A stretch of 64,000 nucleotides of DNA from Chthoniobacterales bacterium (lineage in GTDB: Bacteria; Verrucomicrobiota; Verrucomicrobiia; Chthoniobacterales; UBA10450), in the NCBI GenBank assembly GCA_035274845.1, contig DATENU010000021.1, forward strand, positions 124,001-188,000, read 5' to 3'. Below, in pieces: positions 42,596 through 50,595 of the stretch. The translations under genes were made by a program, and so were the position numbers. The notes under the pieces were generated by a model that saw only the letters and a list, made by a program, of their open reading frames with translations, ran no database searches and had not been told where the DNA came from. The number at the start of each line of letters is the position of its first letter. The stretch's first letter is position 1.

Positions 42596-44413
42596 TCAGG
42601 GCTGCGGCACTTCCGCGTGCTCGCTCAGATGGACGTCGTAGTCGTTCGCCTGCTCGAGGGCTTCGGTCGCCTGGCGGCTGGATCCCGATTTGGCGAAGAG
42701 CCGGCTCAACATTTGCCACGACTCGGCCCGGTACCATTGGGTTTGCAAGCATAGCTGTAACTCATGAATCGCGGTCGGTGGGCCGGCGACTTGGTCCAGG
42801 ACTTCGATGTAGCGCTTCTCGATTCTCCAATGCGGCGGGCCCGTCCGGGCGGCGAGCCGAAACCGCAGCGGATCGACTTTCTCGTGCTCCTTGAATTCAA
42901 GAACGGCCAGCAGTTCGTAAGCTTGCGCGTCTACCAGCGGCAGATCTTTGGCGCGGCCGAGAAGCTCCCGGGCAGCGGCAAAATCATTTTGCCGGATCGC
43001 GACGACCGCCAGGTTAATTACCGCGAGCGGCTGGTTCGGCTCCTTCTTGAGTGCCGTCTCCAGGTGCGCTTTCGCGGCGTCCAGTTTCCCCTCGTGCAAC
43101 TCGAGGCTGGCGAGGTTGATCAGCATTCGAGCGGAATCTCCGCCGGCCGCGATCGTGCGCTCGAGAAAGGTGCGCTGATCTTTCCAATCGAAAGTTCGCA
43201 GGCAGGTTCTGGTTCCCAAAAAGACCAGCCAAAGCGCCAGCACTGGGATGAGGACGCCGGACGGAATCCGGAGATTCGAGAGGGCCAGGGCCGCAGCCAG
43301 GAAAAGAAAGGCGCTCGGAAGGTAGACCCAATGCTCGGCGATCGTGGCGTTCAGGGGTAAAACTCCGCTGACCGGAATGTAAGTAATGAGAGCGAGCACC
43401 AGGCAACCAAAGACCGCGGGCGCCTGCCGGCGGCTTCGGATCGACCAATAGATCGCGGCGGCGATCAATATCACTCCCAGAAGAGTCTGGAGCTCGCGCC
43501 ACGCAGAGTGGGTGAGACTCACTTCGTTCGGACCGCTTGGATGCGATTCCACGTCGCGATCCATGTGAAGCTGGGCTGGCAGCAGAATCAGGCCGGTATA
43601 TTCCGCAAAAGCCCGGGCCACGATGATCGGCCTAACGAGCAAGGGCGCCGGCGGGCGGAGCCGGGGAGGCGGTATGTGTTCGGCCGGTAATCGCAGGCTG
43701 AAATAACTCACGCCGACGAAAAGGAGAACGACGGTGGCGGGCAGAATCTGTCTCCAGTTTTTTCTGAGAATGACAATCGCGCCCCACAGGATCGGGAAAA
43801 TTAGTCCGCTTTCCTTGCTCAAGGCGCTCAGGAGAAAAAGCGTTCCCGCGGCGAGAAGGAGAGTGAATTTCCGCGACCCGATCGCGGCCAGGGAGCGGAT
43901 CGCGCAAAACAATCCGAGGAATCCGAAGGCCGCCGCGAGCGGATCAGCCCGCCCTGAGATGTACGCCACCGCGGAGGTATGGAGCGGATGAATTGCCCAG
44001 GCGAGGGCGGTCAGGAAGGCGAGCAGCCGCCGTTTTCGTTCCTCGATTTCCCAGAGACGAAACAGCTCGTTGCCCAGGAGGAGCAGCGCCAGGGTTGCGC
44101 CGAGATGGCAAAGAATGCTGGTGAGATGATAGCCGGCCGGCTTGAAAACGAACGCCCAGTAATCGAGCAAATAAGTCAGGCGTTGAATCGGCCGGTAGAA
44201 GTCCGACGCAGTCGCATCGATAAACAGAAAATGCTGAAACGCCTCGGGGGCGAGCTGCCAGCTGCGGATGAGGGGATCGCGCAGGATCAGGGCGGTATCG
44301 TCCCACACAAAATCATTGCGCAAGGAAGGCGCGTAGAGCGCCAGGGTCACGAAGACCAGAAAAAGGAAAGGCAGGATTTTTTTCAACAGCGCAATTGGGT
44401 TGGACAGAAGCAA
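42596..44413 (-). CDS. TMTC-like membrane glycosyltransferase with C-terminal TPRs
   Basis: 605 residues. About 10-12 transmembrane helices are followed by TPR repeats (ARMLINLASLELHEGKLDAA, then AVINLAVVAIRQNDFAAARE). The membrane part has the GT-C signature of the TMTC/DUF1736 family: LRNDFVWDDTA in the first loop, YRPIQRLTYLLDY, AIHPLHTSAVAYISGRADP, and LSALSKESGL. In animals TMTC proteins O-mannosylate cadherins using dolichol-phosphate-mannose. Here polyprenyl-phosphate-sugar from a DPM-like GT2 (30603) would be the likely donor (inference). The first codon is TTG at 44413, so the start is uncertain. It is divergent from the L,D-transpeptidase with only 25 bp between. Confidence 0.82.
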   Translation of the reverse strand: MLLSNPIALLKKILPFLFLVFVTLALYAPSLRNDFVWDDTALILRDPLIRSWQLAPEAFQHFLFIDATASDFYRPIQRLTYLLDYWAFVFKPAGYHLTSILCHLGATLALLLLGNELFRLWEIEERKRRLLAFLTALAWAIHPLHTSAVAYISGRADPLAAAFGFLGLFCAIRSLAAIGSRKFTLLLAAGTLFLLSALSKESGLIFPILWGAIVILRKNWRQILPATVVLLFVGVSYFSLRLPAEHIPPPRLRPPAPLLVRPIIVARAFAEYTGLILLPAQLHMDRDVESHPSGPNEVSLTHSAWRELQTLLGVILIAAAIYWSIRSRRQAPAVFGCLVLALITYIPVSGVLPLNATIAEHWVYLPSAFLFLAAALALSNLRIPSGVLIPVLALWLVFLGTRTCLRTFDWKDQRTFLERTIAAGGDSARMLINLASLELHEGKLDAAKAHLETALKKEPNQPLAVINLAVVAIRQNDFAAARELLGRAKDLPLVDAQAYELLAVLEFKEHEKVDPLRFRLAARTGPPHWRIEKRYIEVLDQVAGPPTAIHELQLCLQTQWYRAESWQMLSRLFAKSGSSRQATEALEQANDYDVHLSEHAEVPQP

Positions 44414-44438
44414 TAAGATGCGCGTCTAAGTTTGGGAA

Positions 44439-45200
44439 ATGCTAAGAAAAACTTTTGTTGGACTGGGCGCGCTGGGCTTGCTGGTTAGCAGCGCATGTGC
44501 CGCGGGTGTGCCGGACGATTGCACCCAGTTGATCGTGGGGATCGCGCCTACCTGGAACTCCATGCGGGGCGAGTTGCAGTTATTCGAACGGTCCCCGGGC
44601 GCTGCCTGGCAGCCGGTCACCGCGCGGTGGCCGGTTCTCTTTGGCAAACACGGACTCGCCTGGGGCAGCGGGGTCGACGGGCAAAACGAAAGCGGCCTGC
44701 GCAAATCCGAGCGCGACGGACGCGCGCCGGCCGGAGTCTTTCGGATCGGGAAAATTTATACCTACGATGCGCAGCTTCCGCCCGGCGCTGATTTTCCGTT
44801 CCATCAGGTCACGACCGCCGACGCCTGGATCGATGACGTGAAGCACCCGGAGTACAACCGGTTTGTCACGATTCCCGATCCGGCGAACCCGCCGCCCTGG
44901 TTTGCAAAACAAAAGATGCGGCACAACGATTTCGCTTATCGGTGGCTGGTGGAGGTCCGGCACAATTCTGATCCGCCCGTGCCCGGCGCCGGCAGCGCGA
45001 TTTTTTTTCATATCCGGCGCGGAGTCGATCGTCCCAGCGCGGGATGCACCACCATGGCCGAGTCCGACTTGGTGAAGCTGATCAGCTGGATGCGTTCGCC
45101 CCGGCATCCCTGCTACGTGTTGCTGCCGGCCCCCGAATACGACAAGCGATGGCAAGGCTGGCACCTGCCGCCGCCATCGTCGTGGAAGACTGAACATTAG
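44439..45200 (+). CDS. L,D-transpeptidase family protein, secreted
   Basis: 253 residues with a signal peptide (VGLGALGLLVSSACA). The Cys there may be a lipobox remnant, but the following residues do not prove lipidation. The YkuD-type core runs from residues of about 30 to 230, with the catalytic stretch FFHIRRGVDRPSAGCTTM (His, then Ser-Ala-Gly-Cys). RAPAGVFRIGKIYTYD is the typical earlier strand. It belongs to the ErfK/YbiS-like branch where SHGC is replaced by SAGC, unlike the first L,D-transpeptidase at 586. It would act on periplasmic peptidoglycan. ATG 44439 is chosen. Confidence 0.87.
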   Translation: MLRKTFVGLGALGLLVSSACAAGVPDDCTQLIVGIAPTWNSMRGELQLFERSPGAAWQPVTARWPVLFGKHGLAWGSGVDGQNESGLRKSERDGRAPAGVFRIGKIYTYDAQLPPGADFPFHQVTTADAWIDDVKHPEYNRFVTIPDPANPPPWFAKQKMRHNDFAYRWLVEVRHNSDPPVPGAGSAIFFHIRRGVDRPSAGCTTMAESDLVKLISWMRSPRHPCYVLLPAPEYDKRWQGWHLPPPSSWKTEH

Positions 45201-45260
45201 GACAGGGTGTGTTTGCAGTTGTGTTGTGGCTACTTAGAGTGAGCGATCCCCACAAGATTC

Positions 45261-45560
45261 ATGAAAAAACGAGCTAATCCCGATTCGGAACAAAACATCC
45301 GGCGCATCGATACGAAGCCTCGCGCCAAGAAACAAACCCACGGTTTCCAGGTGCACTTTCTGCGGGGCGGAGAGACAGTCACGCGCTTGTTTAGCGATTC
45401 CGGGTACGGAGGCAAAGAGGGCGCGCGGCGCGCGGCCCGCAAATTTAAGCGATCGGCCATGAGCGATCTGCCGGAACGGGTTTTTCGGGGGCCGGTGAAG
45501 GCCACCAAAAAGCGAGGCAAGAAACAGGCGAAAGGGAAGAAGACCCGCGGACGCCGCTAG
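45261..45560 (+). CDS. Small basic AP2-like DNA-binding protein
   Basis: 99 residues, very basic at both ends (the tail is KKRGKKQAKGKKTRGRR-like). The middle, HGFQVHFLRGGETVTRLFSD then SGYGGKEGARRAARKFKRS, matches the three strands and helix of AP2/ERF-like domains. Such domains are also found at the N-terminus of phage integrases and in homing endonucleases, where they bind DNA. No catalytic domain is attached, so it may be a free-standing nucleoid or regulatory protein. ATG 45261 follows an isolated 60-bp gap. Element D begins 8 nt after its stop. Functional call is moderate. Confidence 0.65.
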   Translation: MKKRANPDSEQNIRRIDTKPRAKKQTHGFQVHFLRGGETVTRLFSDSGYGGKEGARRAARKFKRSAMSDLPERVFRGPVKATKKRGKKQAKGKKTRGRR

Positions 45561-45567
45561 GCTTCAA

Positions 45568-45652
45568 GTTGTAGCGACGGCGCTCTGTCGCCGTAAATCT
45601 GCTTTGCCTCCGCTTCGCGCGCGTTACGCCGACTGAGCGGCGTCGCTACAAC
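45568..45652. repeat. Palindromic intergenic element D; supplies the stop of rsmA-NUDIX
   Basis: Perfect 12-bp ends GTTGTAGCGACG (45568-45579) and CGTCGCTACAAC (45641-45652) enclose a CGGCG/CGCCG hairpin and a GCCG/CGGC hairpin. It lies between convergent genes. Read on the minus strand, the right half encodes the last residues CCSDAAQSA and the TAA stop (45624-45626) of the RsmA-NUDIX protein. Confidence 0.85.
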
Positions 45653-46973
45653 AAAATGCCGCCCAGCATTCCAGGAATCCGGGAGCAAAATCGTCCGGCC
45701 GGGCTTTGATCCAGCCGGAAACGACCTCAGGCGGGAAAAACTCGCCATGCTCGATCTCAGACCGGGCCAATCGAAAGGGCCCGTCGTGCTGGCCCTGGTA
45801 AAGCCAGATGAACTCCTGGCCAGTCCGTTCCGAGGCGGGAAGCTTGGCCACGCGAGTTAACTCGGTGGCAACCCCCAGCTCTTCCTCCAGCTCCCGGATG
45901 GCCGTGGCGTCGTAATCTTCGCCAGCCTCCACATGGCCGGCGGCGCTGGAATCCCAAAGCAGGGGATGCCGGTCCTTCCAACTGGATCGTTTCTGCAAAA
46001 AAAGCTCGCCTTTCTTATTGAAAAGCAGGATGTGAACGGCCCGGTGGCGCAAGTTATTCCCATGCACTTCCCCCCGGGGAGCCTCGCCCAGTAACTGGTC
46101 CTTCTCGTCTACCACGGGAAAACGCTCGGAAGCGCGTGAATCCTCGATGGCGGCGGCTCCGGACCGGGCCCGATTCGAGAGCGCAATCCATTGCTCGAGA
46201 TTCAGCTCTTCGGCCCGGGCCAGGGGATTGAAGCCAATCGCATTCGCGGCCTCCGCCCAGTCTGGCAATTCCTCCCGGAGCAAATTTCGAAGTTGCTTGC
46301 GACGCTGGGAAAATCCCTGTCGCACGAGCCGAGAAAAAACTTCCGGGTCGTGCTGCGGCAGTTCTCCCGGCGTGCGCGGTGTAATGCGAATAAAAGCAGA
46401 ATCGACATCCGGCTCAGGGAGAAAAACGCTCGCCGGCACGGTGCGCAAATATTCGACACGATATTGAAGTTGAATGACGAGAGTAAGCGCGCCGTAATCT
46501 TTCGTCCCGGGCGCCGCGGAAATGCGCCCCGCCATCTCCTTTTGTAACATTAACAACCATAATGAGATAGGACTTGGATACTGGGTGAACTTTAAAAGGA
46601 GCTGGCTCGAGATGTAGTAGGGAAGATTTCCCAGCAGCTTCACCCGCCGCTTCGCGAACAACGGCCGAAGATCGAAATCGAGTGCATCCATGTGAAGCAC
46701 TTCAAGCCGGTCGTTCTTGAAACGCGTCCGCAAAAATTCCGCCAGTCGCCTGTCTTTTTCGATCGCGAGAACCTTGGCGCCAGATTCAAGACCGAACTCG
46801 GTGAGCGCGCCAAGGCCGGGGCCGATTTCGATTACGAAATCGTCACGAGTCAGGTCTGCTTTTTCGACGATCCAGCGCGCGAGGTTCCGGTCGTGCAGAA
46901 AATTTTGACCAAGCGTTTTGACCGGGGAGACACGAATTTCACGCAGCGTGGCGTCGATTTCGGAGAGCTTCAT
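45624..46973 (-). CDS. rsmA: RsmA (KsgA) 16S rRNA dimethyltransferase fused to a NUDIX hydrolase
   Basis: 449 residues with two domains. Residues 1 to about 268 are RsmA, which dimethylates two adjacent adenines near the 3' end of 16S rRNA: LGQNFLHD near residue 20, VIEIGPGLGALTE, and GNLPYYISSQLL with the NLPY catalytic loop. Residues from about 280 to 440 are a NUDIX domain with a complete box (GHVEAGEDYDATAIRELEEELGV pattern, GX5EX7REUXEEXGU). It is closest in style to YfcD/IPP-isomerase-like NUDIX proteins (LRHRAVHILLF, FLQKRS). The joint is uninterrupted. ATG 46973 (MKLSEIDATLRE) is chosen. The last nine residues derive from repeat element D. Confidence 0.92.
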   Translation of the reverse strand: MKLSEIDATLREIRVSPVKTLGQNFLHDRNLARWIVEKADLTRDDFVIEIGPGLGALTEFGLESGAKVLAIEKDRRLAEFLRTRFKNDRLEVLHMDALDFDLRPLFAKRRVKLLGNLPYYISSQLLLKFTQYPSPISLWLLMLQKEMAGRISAAPGTKDYGALTLVIQLQYRVEYLRTVPASVFLPEPDVDSAFIRITPRTPGELPQHDPEVFSRLVRQGFSQRRKQLRNLLREELPDWAEAANAIGFNPLARAEELNLEQWIALSNRARSGAAAIEDSRASERFPVVDEKDQLLGEAPRGEVHGNNLRHRAVHILLFNKKGELFLQKRSSWKDRHPLLWDSSAAGHVEAGEDYDATAIRELEEELGVATELTRVAKLPASERTGQEFIWLYQGQHDGPFRLARSEIEHGEFFPPEVVSGWIKARPDDFAPGFLECWAAFCCSDAAQSA

Positions 46974-47018
46974 CGAGAGGAGCCGGCCGGGGCCCGGGAA
47001 AGGGGAAAATGCGGCGTT

Positions 47019-47071
47019 TTGTTCACAAAAAAATGTGAACAATAAGCACCGTATCGGAGATTTTATTCACA
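47019..47071. promoter_or_regulatory. Inverted TTGTTCACA pair plus TTATTCACA box
   Basis: In the gap upstream of rsmA, TTGTTCACA (47019-47027) and its inverse TGTGAACAA (47034-47042) flank six A. TTATTCACA at 47063-47071 fits the DnaA-box pattern TTATNCACA. Three related 9-mers in 53 bp may be a repressor operator or a small DnaA-box cluster. Nothing else supports an origin. Confidence 0.4.
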
Positions 47072-47098
47072 AGTTATTCCAATACCTGGCGGCGTCTC

Positions 47099-48295
47099 TC
47101 AGTGCGCCGCTTCGATCTGTTTGACTCGCCGGGTTTCGGGACGAGCACGCTTTTTCCGGCTGGCCAGATAAGTGCGACGGGCGTCATTGAGGGTTATGCC
47201 CTCCAGGAAATAACCGATGCTGGCCCGACCAATGGCGTAGGTGCCGGCTCCGGCCACAGCCCCGCAGACCACGTTGCCCCAGCCGGGGAAAAATTTCAGA
47301 AGCGCCCGGGTGCCTTCGCGGAGGAGCATCCCGGCTCCCACATTCACCCCCAGGGCTCCGACGAATTCCGTTGCGGCTCGGAGGCTGCGTTCCCGGCCGC
47401 TGATATACATGATCCCGGAGACCATCACGAGCTGGAGAGCGGTCAGAATCGGCAAATCGGCCAGGGGAATTGGTTGCGCCCCAATCGCTGCGCAAATTGC
47501 GGTAGTGGATTTCACCAGCGATTGGGCGATCTCGCCCTGGACGCCACGGTCCCCGGCAAGCCGGGCCATTTCCACCCGCGCCTGGTTCGGCATACCTCTC
47601 GCGAGCAGGGAAAGGAACGATTGCGTCTGGCTCGCGGACGAGGCGCCGGACTCGCCGGAAGCGATCTCCACGACTTGGAGAAGATGCTCCGCAATTCCCG
47701 GCTGCTCCTGGAGCGCGGTTTGGAGAAGCTCTTTCGTCTTCGCATTTGCCGCCAAACGATTTTCTTCCAGGTGAAAATCGTGGCGAGCGCTCTTCGCGTT
47801 CCGCAAAACAACGCCAACGACTTTGGGTTTGGTCGCCGCCGCCGAAGCACTCCGGAGGAAGGTCGCGACATTTTCGAGCTCGCTCTGCACTTCCCGGACG
47901 CCCTCACCCTCGTTCGCGAGATGAATCAAAATGTCGGCCGGATGCTCCTCCAATTCCTCGCGGATTTTTGGGATGGTCCGTGCCTCGGCACCCCTCGCAT
48001 CGAGGAACGAAACGGCGCCGCGCCCGCTCAAGTCCATCGCATGCCAGCGAAACAACTCCATCAGCACATCGCGCGATTCCGCCGGTGGCTGCTCGCCGCC
48101 GAACAGCGTCGCGACTACCTCCTGGAGGGGCAATTGATTCGACCCACTGAGCACGAAACGCGGCGGCCGCTGTTGCAGGAACAATTCCTTCAACGGGGTC
48201 AGCTCATGCAGAACCGGTCGCTGGATGGTCTCCGGAAGCTTGTGCAGGAAACCCTCGAGGCGTTCGATGATGTGGAGAAGGCCGGGGCGGTTCAC
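47099..48295 (-). CDS. Degenerate Era/YcjF-like GTPase with C-terminal DUF697
   Basis: About 398 residues. The order of elements follows a dynamin/Era-type GTPase, but the key residues are lost. The P-loop position reads FVLSGSNQLPLQ with no GKS/T. The G3 position reads FLDARG. The G4 position reads LRNAKS instead of NKxD. Residues from about 270 to 380 are a DUF697-like hydrophobic domain (LADLPILTALQLVMVSGIMYISG, then VGALGVNVGAGMLLREG) with two or three membrane-inserting helices. It is probably a non-GTP-binding membrane scaffold. GTG 48295 is used. The frame extends to an ATG at 48340 through a heptanucleotide repeat, which could be a second start. Confidence 0.7.
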   Translation of the reverse strand: MNRPGLLHIIERLEGFLHKLPETIQRPVLHELTPLKELFLQQRPPRFVLSGSNQLPLQEVVATLFGGEQPPAESRDVLMELFRWHAMDLSGRGAVSFLDARGAEARTIPKIREELEEHPADILIHLANEGEGVREVQSELENVATFLRSASAAATKPKVVGVVLRNAKSARHDFHLEENRLAANAKTKELLQTALQEQPGIAEHLLQVVEIASGESGASSASQTQSFLSLLARGMPNQARVEMARLAGDRGVQGEIAQSLVKSTTAICAAIGAQPIPLADLPILTALQLVMVSGIMYISGRERSLRAATEFVGALGVNVGAGMLLREGTRALLKFFPGWGNVVCGAVAGAGTYAIGRASIGYFLEGITLNDARRTYLASRKKRARPETRRVKQIEAAH

Positions 48296-48299
48296 GGCA

Positions 48300-48334
48300 T
48301 TTTCGATTTTCGATTTTCGATTTTCGATTTTCAA
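48300..48334. repeat. Heptanucleotide tandem repeat (TTTTCGA, four perfect copies plus one variant)
   Basis: Four perfect TTTTCGA units at 48300-48327 and one TTTTCAA at 48328-48334 lie at the 5' end of the degenerate GTPase frame, directly after a possible ATG (48340). Seven is not a multiple of three, so gain or loss of a unit would shift the frame between that ATG and the body of the gene. Confidence 0.85.
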
Positions 48335-48397
48335 TTTCATCAGAAAGCGGCTGGATTGCGCTTGGTTTCGATAGACACGCGAACTATACCCGTGTTC

Positions 48398-50383
48398 ATG
48401 AGTTTAAATCTGGAAATTCTTTCACGCGCGGCGGACGAGGCGCGCGGATTGGCGATGGACGCGGTGCAATCGTCGAAATCCGGCCACCTCGGTCTTCCCC
48501 TGGGCTGCGCGGAAATGGGCGCGGTCCTTTACGGCTCCGTCCTGAAGCATAACCCGGATGAACCGCGCTGGATCGGCCGTGACTATTTCGTCCTCTCCGC
48601 CGGCCACGGCAGCATGTTCCTTTACGCCTGGCTGCATATGAGCGGTTACGATTTGCCGATGGCGGAGATCAAAAATTTTCGACAATTGCACAGCAAGACG
48701 CCGGGCCATCCCGAATTCTTCGAGACGCCGGGAGTCGAATGCACGACCGGCCCGCTCGGCCAGGGGGTGGCCAATTCCGTTGGCATCGCGGTGGCGATGA
48801 AAATGGCGGCGGAACGTTTCAACACGAGCGAGCACCGCATTTTCGATCAGCACTGCATTTGTCTCGCGGGGGACGGTTGTTTGCAGGAAGGCGTTTCCGC
48901 GGAAGCCGCGGCGTTCGCCGGACATTTCGGGCTCGATAATTTGATCCTGATTTACGATTCGAACGCCGTCACCCTCGATGCGCCGGCGACGGCCACGCAA
49001 AGCGAGGACACCGCCATGCGCTTCAAGGCGTACGGCTTCGACGTCCAGGAAATCAACGGCCAGGACATGCAGGCGTTTCTCGACGCCCTCAATAACGCGA
49101 AGGAGAACAACAACGGCCGGCCGAAGTTCATCATCGCGCACACCTTGATCGGCAAAGGCATTCCGGAGGTCGCGGGGACGTTCAAAGCGCACGGGGAAGC
49201 GGGCGTGAAATTCGTCGATGCGGCCCGCAAAGGTCTTGGCCTGCCGGAGGAACATTATTTCGTCTCGAAAGAGACCTACGATTATTTCGCGGAGCACAAA
49301 AAGAAGCTGCTCGCGGATTACGGCGTCTGGGAAAAAATGTATGGCGATTGGCGCCAGAAAAACGCGGAGAAGGCAAAGCAGCTCGACGACGCGATCGACC
49401 GAAAGGTGGATTCCGGGCTTTTGGCGAAAATTCCGGAATTCCCGAAGGATGCGAAGATCGCGACGCGCAAGGCCGGCAGTGACGCGCTTCAGCCTCTGGC
49501 GCAGGCGATGCCGTTCTTCGTCAGCGGGAGCGCGGATCTCCATGGCTCGACCTTGAATTACATTAAGGATGGCGGCGATTTCACCCGCGAGACGCCGGGC
49601 GGCCGCAACATTCATTTCGGAATTCGCGAACACGCCATGTGCGCGATCATGAACGGCATTTCCTATCACGGAGTTTTCCGGGCGTCGGGCGCGACTTTTT
49701 TGGTGTTCACCGATTATTGCCGCCCTTCGATTCGTCTCGCGGCGCTCTCGAAGCTGCCGAACATTTATATCTTCACCCACGACTCGATTGGGGTCGGTGA
49801 AGATGGTCCAACCCACGAGCCGGTCGAAACGGTGAGTTCGGTCCGCGTCATGCCGCAGATCGATGTGATCCGGCCGGCCGACCCGGAAGAAACGGCCGGC
49901 GCGTTTGTGGCGGCGGCGGAACGCATTGACGGGCCGACCTTGCTCGCCCTCACCCGGCAGGCCGTGCCGATGTTGAACGATATCGACGTGAAAACGCGCC
50001 GGGAAGGCGTCAGTCGCGGCGGTTACATCGCGAAGCGCGAAACCGGCAAACTGGACCTGATTCTGTTGTCCTGCGGCAGCGAGTTGCAGCACGCGATGAA
50101 AGCCGCCGGCGAGTTGGGCGAGGGGACGCGGGTTGTTTCGATGCCCTGCTTCGAGCGCTTCAACCGGCAATCGGCCGAGTACCGCGAAGAAGTGTTGCCG
50201 TCGTCGTGCCGGCGCCGCGTGGCGATTGAAGCCGGCGTGCCGCAGCTCTGGTCACAATACGTGGGCCTCGATGGGAAGATCGTCGGCTTGCATCGCTTTG
50301 GCATGAGCGCGCCGGGCGATCAAGTGATGAAGGAAATGGGAATCGACGCCGCCCATGTGGTCGAGGCGGCGAAATCGCTTTAA
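48398..50383 (+). CDS. tkt: Transketolase
   Basis: Thiamine-diphosphate enzyme of the pentose-phosphate pathway, 661 residues, cytoplasmic. SSKSGHLGLPLGCAEMG is the N-terminal motif. CLAGDGCLQEGVSAEAAAFA with the following IYDSNAVTLD is the ThDP/Mg motif. IHFGIREHAMCAIMNGI is the pyrimidine-domain glutamate motif. DSIGVGEDGPTHEPVE is the phosphate-binding loop. ATG 48398 is chosen. The frame is open upstream to 47102, but that part is antisense to the GTPase-like gene. It is convergent with dnaB across element G. A weak TTGGTT/TATACC pair lies just before the ATG. Confidence 0.96.
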   Translation: MSLNLEILSRAADEARGLAMDAVQSSKSGHLGLPLGCAEMGAVLYGSVLKHNPDEPRWIGRDYFVLSAGHGSMFLYAWLHMSGYDLPMAEIKNFRQLHSKTPGHPEFFETPGVECTTGPLGQGVANSVGIAVAMKMAAERFNTSEHRIFDQHCICLAGDGCLQEGVSAEAAAFAGHFGLDNLILIYDSNAVTLDAPATATQSEDTAMRFKAYGFDVQEINGQDMQAFLDALNNAKENNNGRPKFIIAHTLIGKGIPEVAGTFKAHGEAGVKFVDAARKGLGLPEEHYFVSKETYDYFAEHKKKLLADYGVWEKMYGDWRQKNAEKAKQLDDAIDRKVDSGLLAKIPEFPKDAKIATRKAGSDALQPLAQAMPFFVSGSADLHGSTLNYIKDGGDFTRETPGGRNIHFGIREHAMCAIMNGISYHGVFRASGATFLVFTDYCRPSIRLAALSKLPNIYIFTHDSIGVGEDGPTHEPVETVSSVRVMPQIDVIRPADPEETAGAFVAAAERIDGPTLLALTRQAVPMLNDIDVKTRREGVSRGGYIAKRETGKLDLILLSCGSELQHAMKAAGELGEGTRVVSMPCFERFNRQSAEYREEVLPSSCRRRVAIEAGVPQLWSQYVGLDGKIVGLHRFGMSAPGDQVMKEMGIDAAHVVEAAKSL

Positions 50384-50390
50384 TTTTTCA

Positions 50391-50595
50391 GCGCCAACGG
50401 CGCAGCATCACTTCAAGCCTGGGGCAACGCCCCAGGATAAATAGCAATTAGTCAGCAGCGCTGAAAGCGCGATTCAAAGCTGAGTGGTCGCGCTTCGTGA
50501 TGACCCGCCGTGAGTCGCGCTTTCAGCGCTGGTGCCCTCCGATTGTTTTACCTGGGACGTTGCCCCAGGCTAAGATGAAATTGCGCCGTTGGCGC
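50391..50595. repeat. Nested palindromic intergenic element G (205 bp) between tkt and dnaB
   Basis: Three sets of arms pair across the whole element: 14 bp (50391-50404 with 50582-50595), 14 bp (50416-50429 with 50558-50571) and 17 bp (50456-50472 with 50515-50531), all perfect. The second pair also forms local CCTGGGGC/GCCCCAGG hairpins. It starts 7 nt after the tkt stop and ends 1 nt from the dnaB stop. Confidence 0.92.

Noticed and set aside
47019-47071. Replication origin
   Set aside because: Three related 9-mers are too few, dnaA and dnaN are not nearby, and dnaB sits in its usual rplI context rather than at an origin.
48300-48334. Heptamer repeat as a CRISPR or origin iteron
   Set aside because: The unit is too short, simple-sequence in nature, and overlaps a gene start. 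It fits slippage repeats better.
47102-48397. 432-codon upstream extension of the transketolase frame
   Set aside because: The extension is antisense to the DUF697 gene. Transketolase homology starts at the ATG at 48398.
48422-50170. 582-codon open frame opposite transketolase (minus strand)
   Set aside because: The plus strand encodes a full transketolase with intact catalytic motifs. The antisense frame is Arg-rich, without family motifs, and is a GC-driven shadow.
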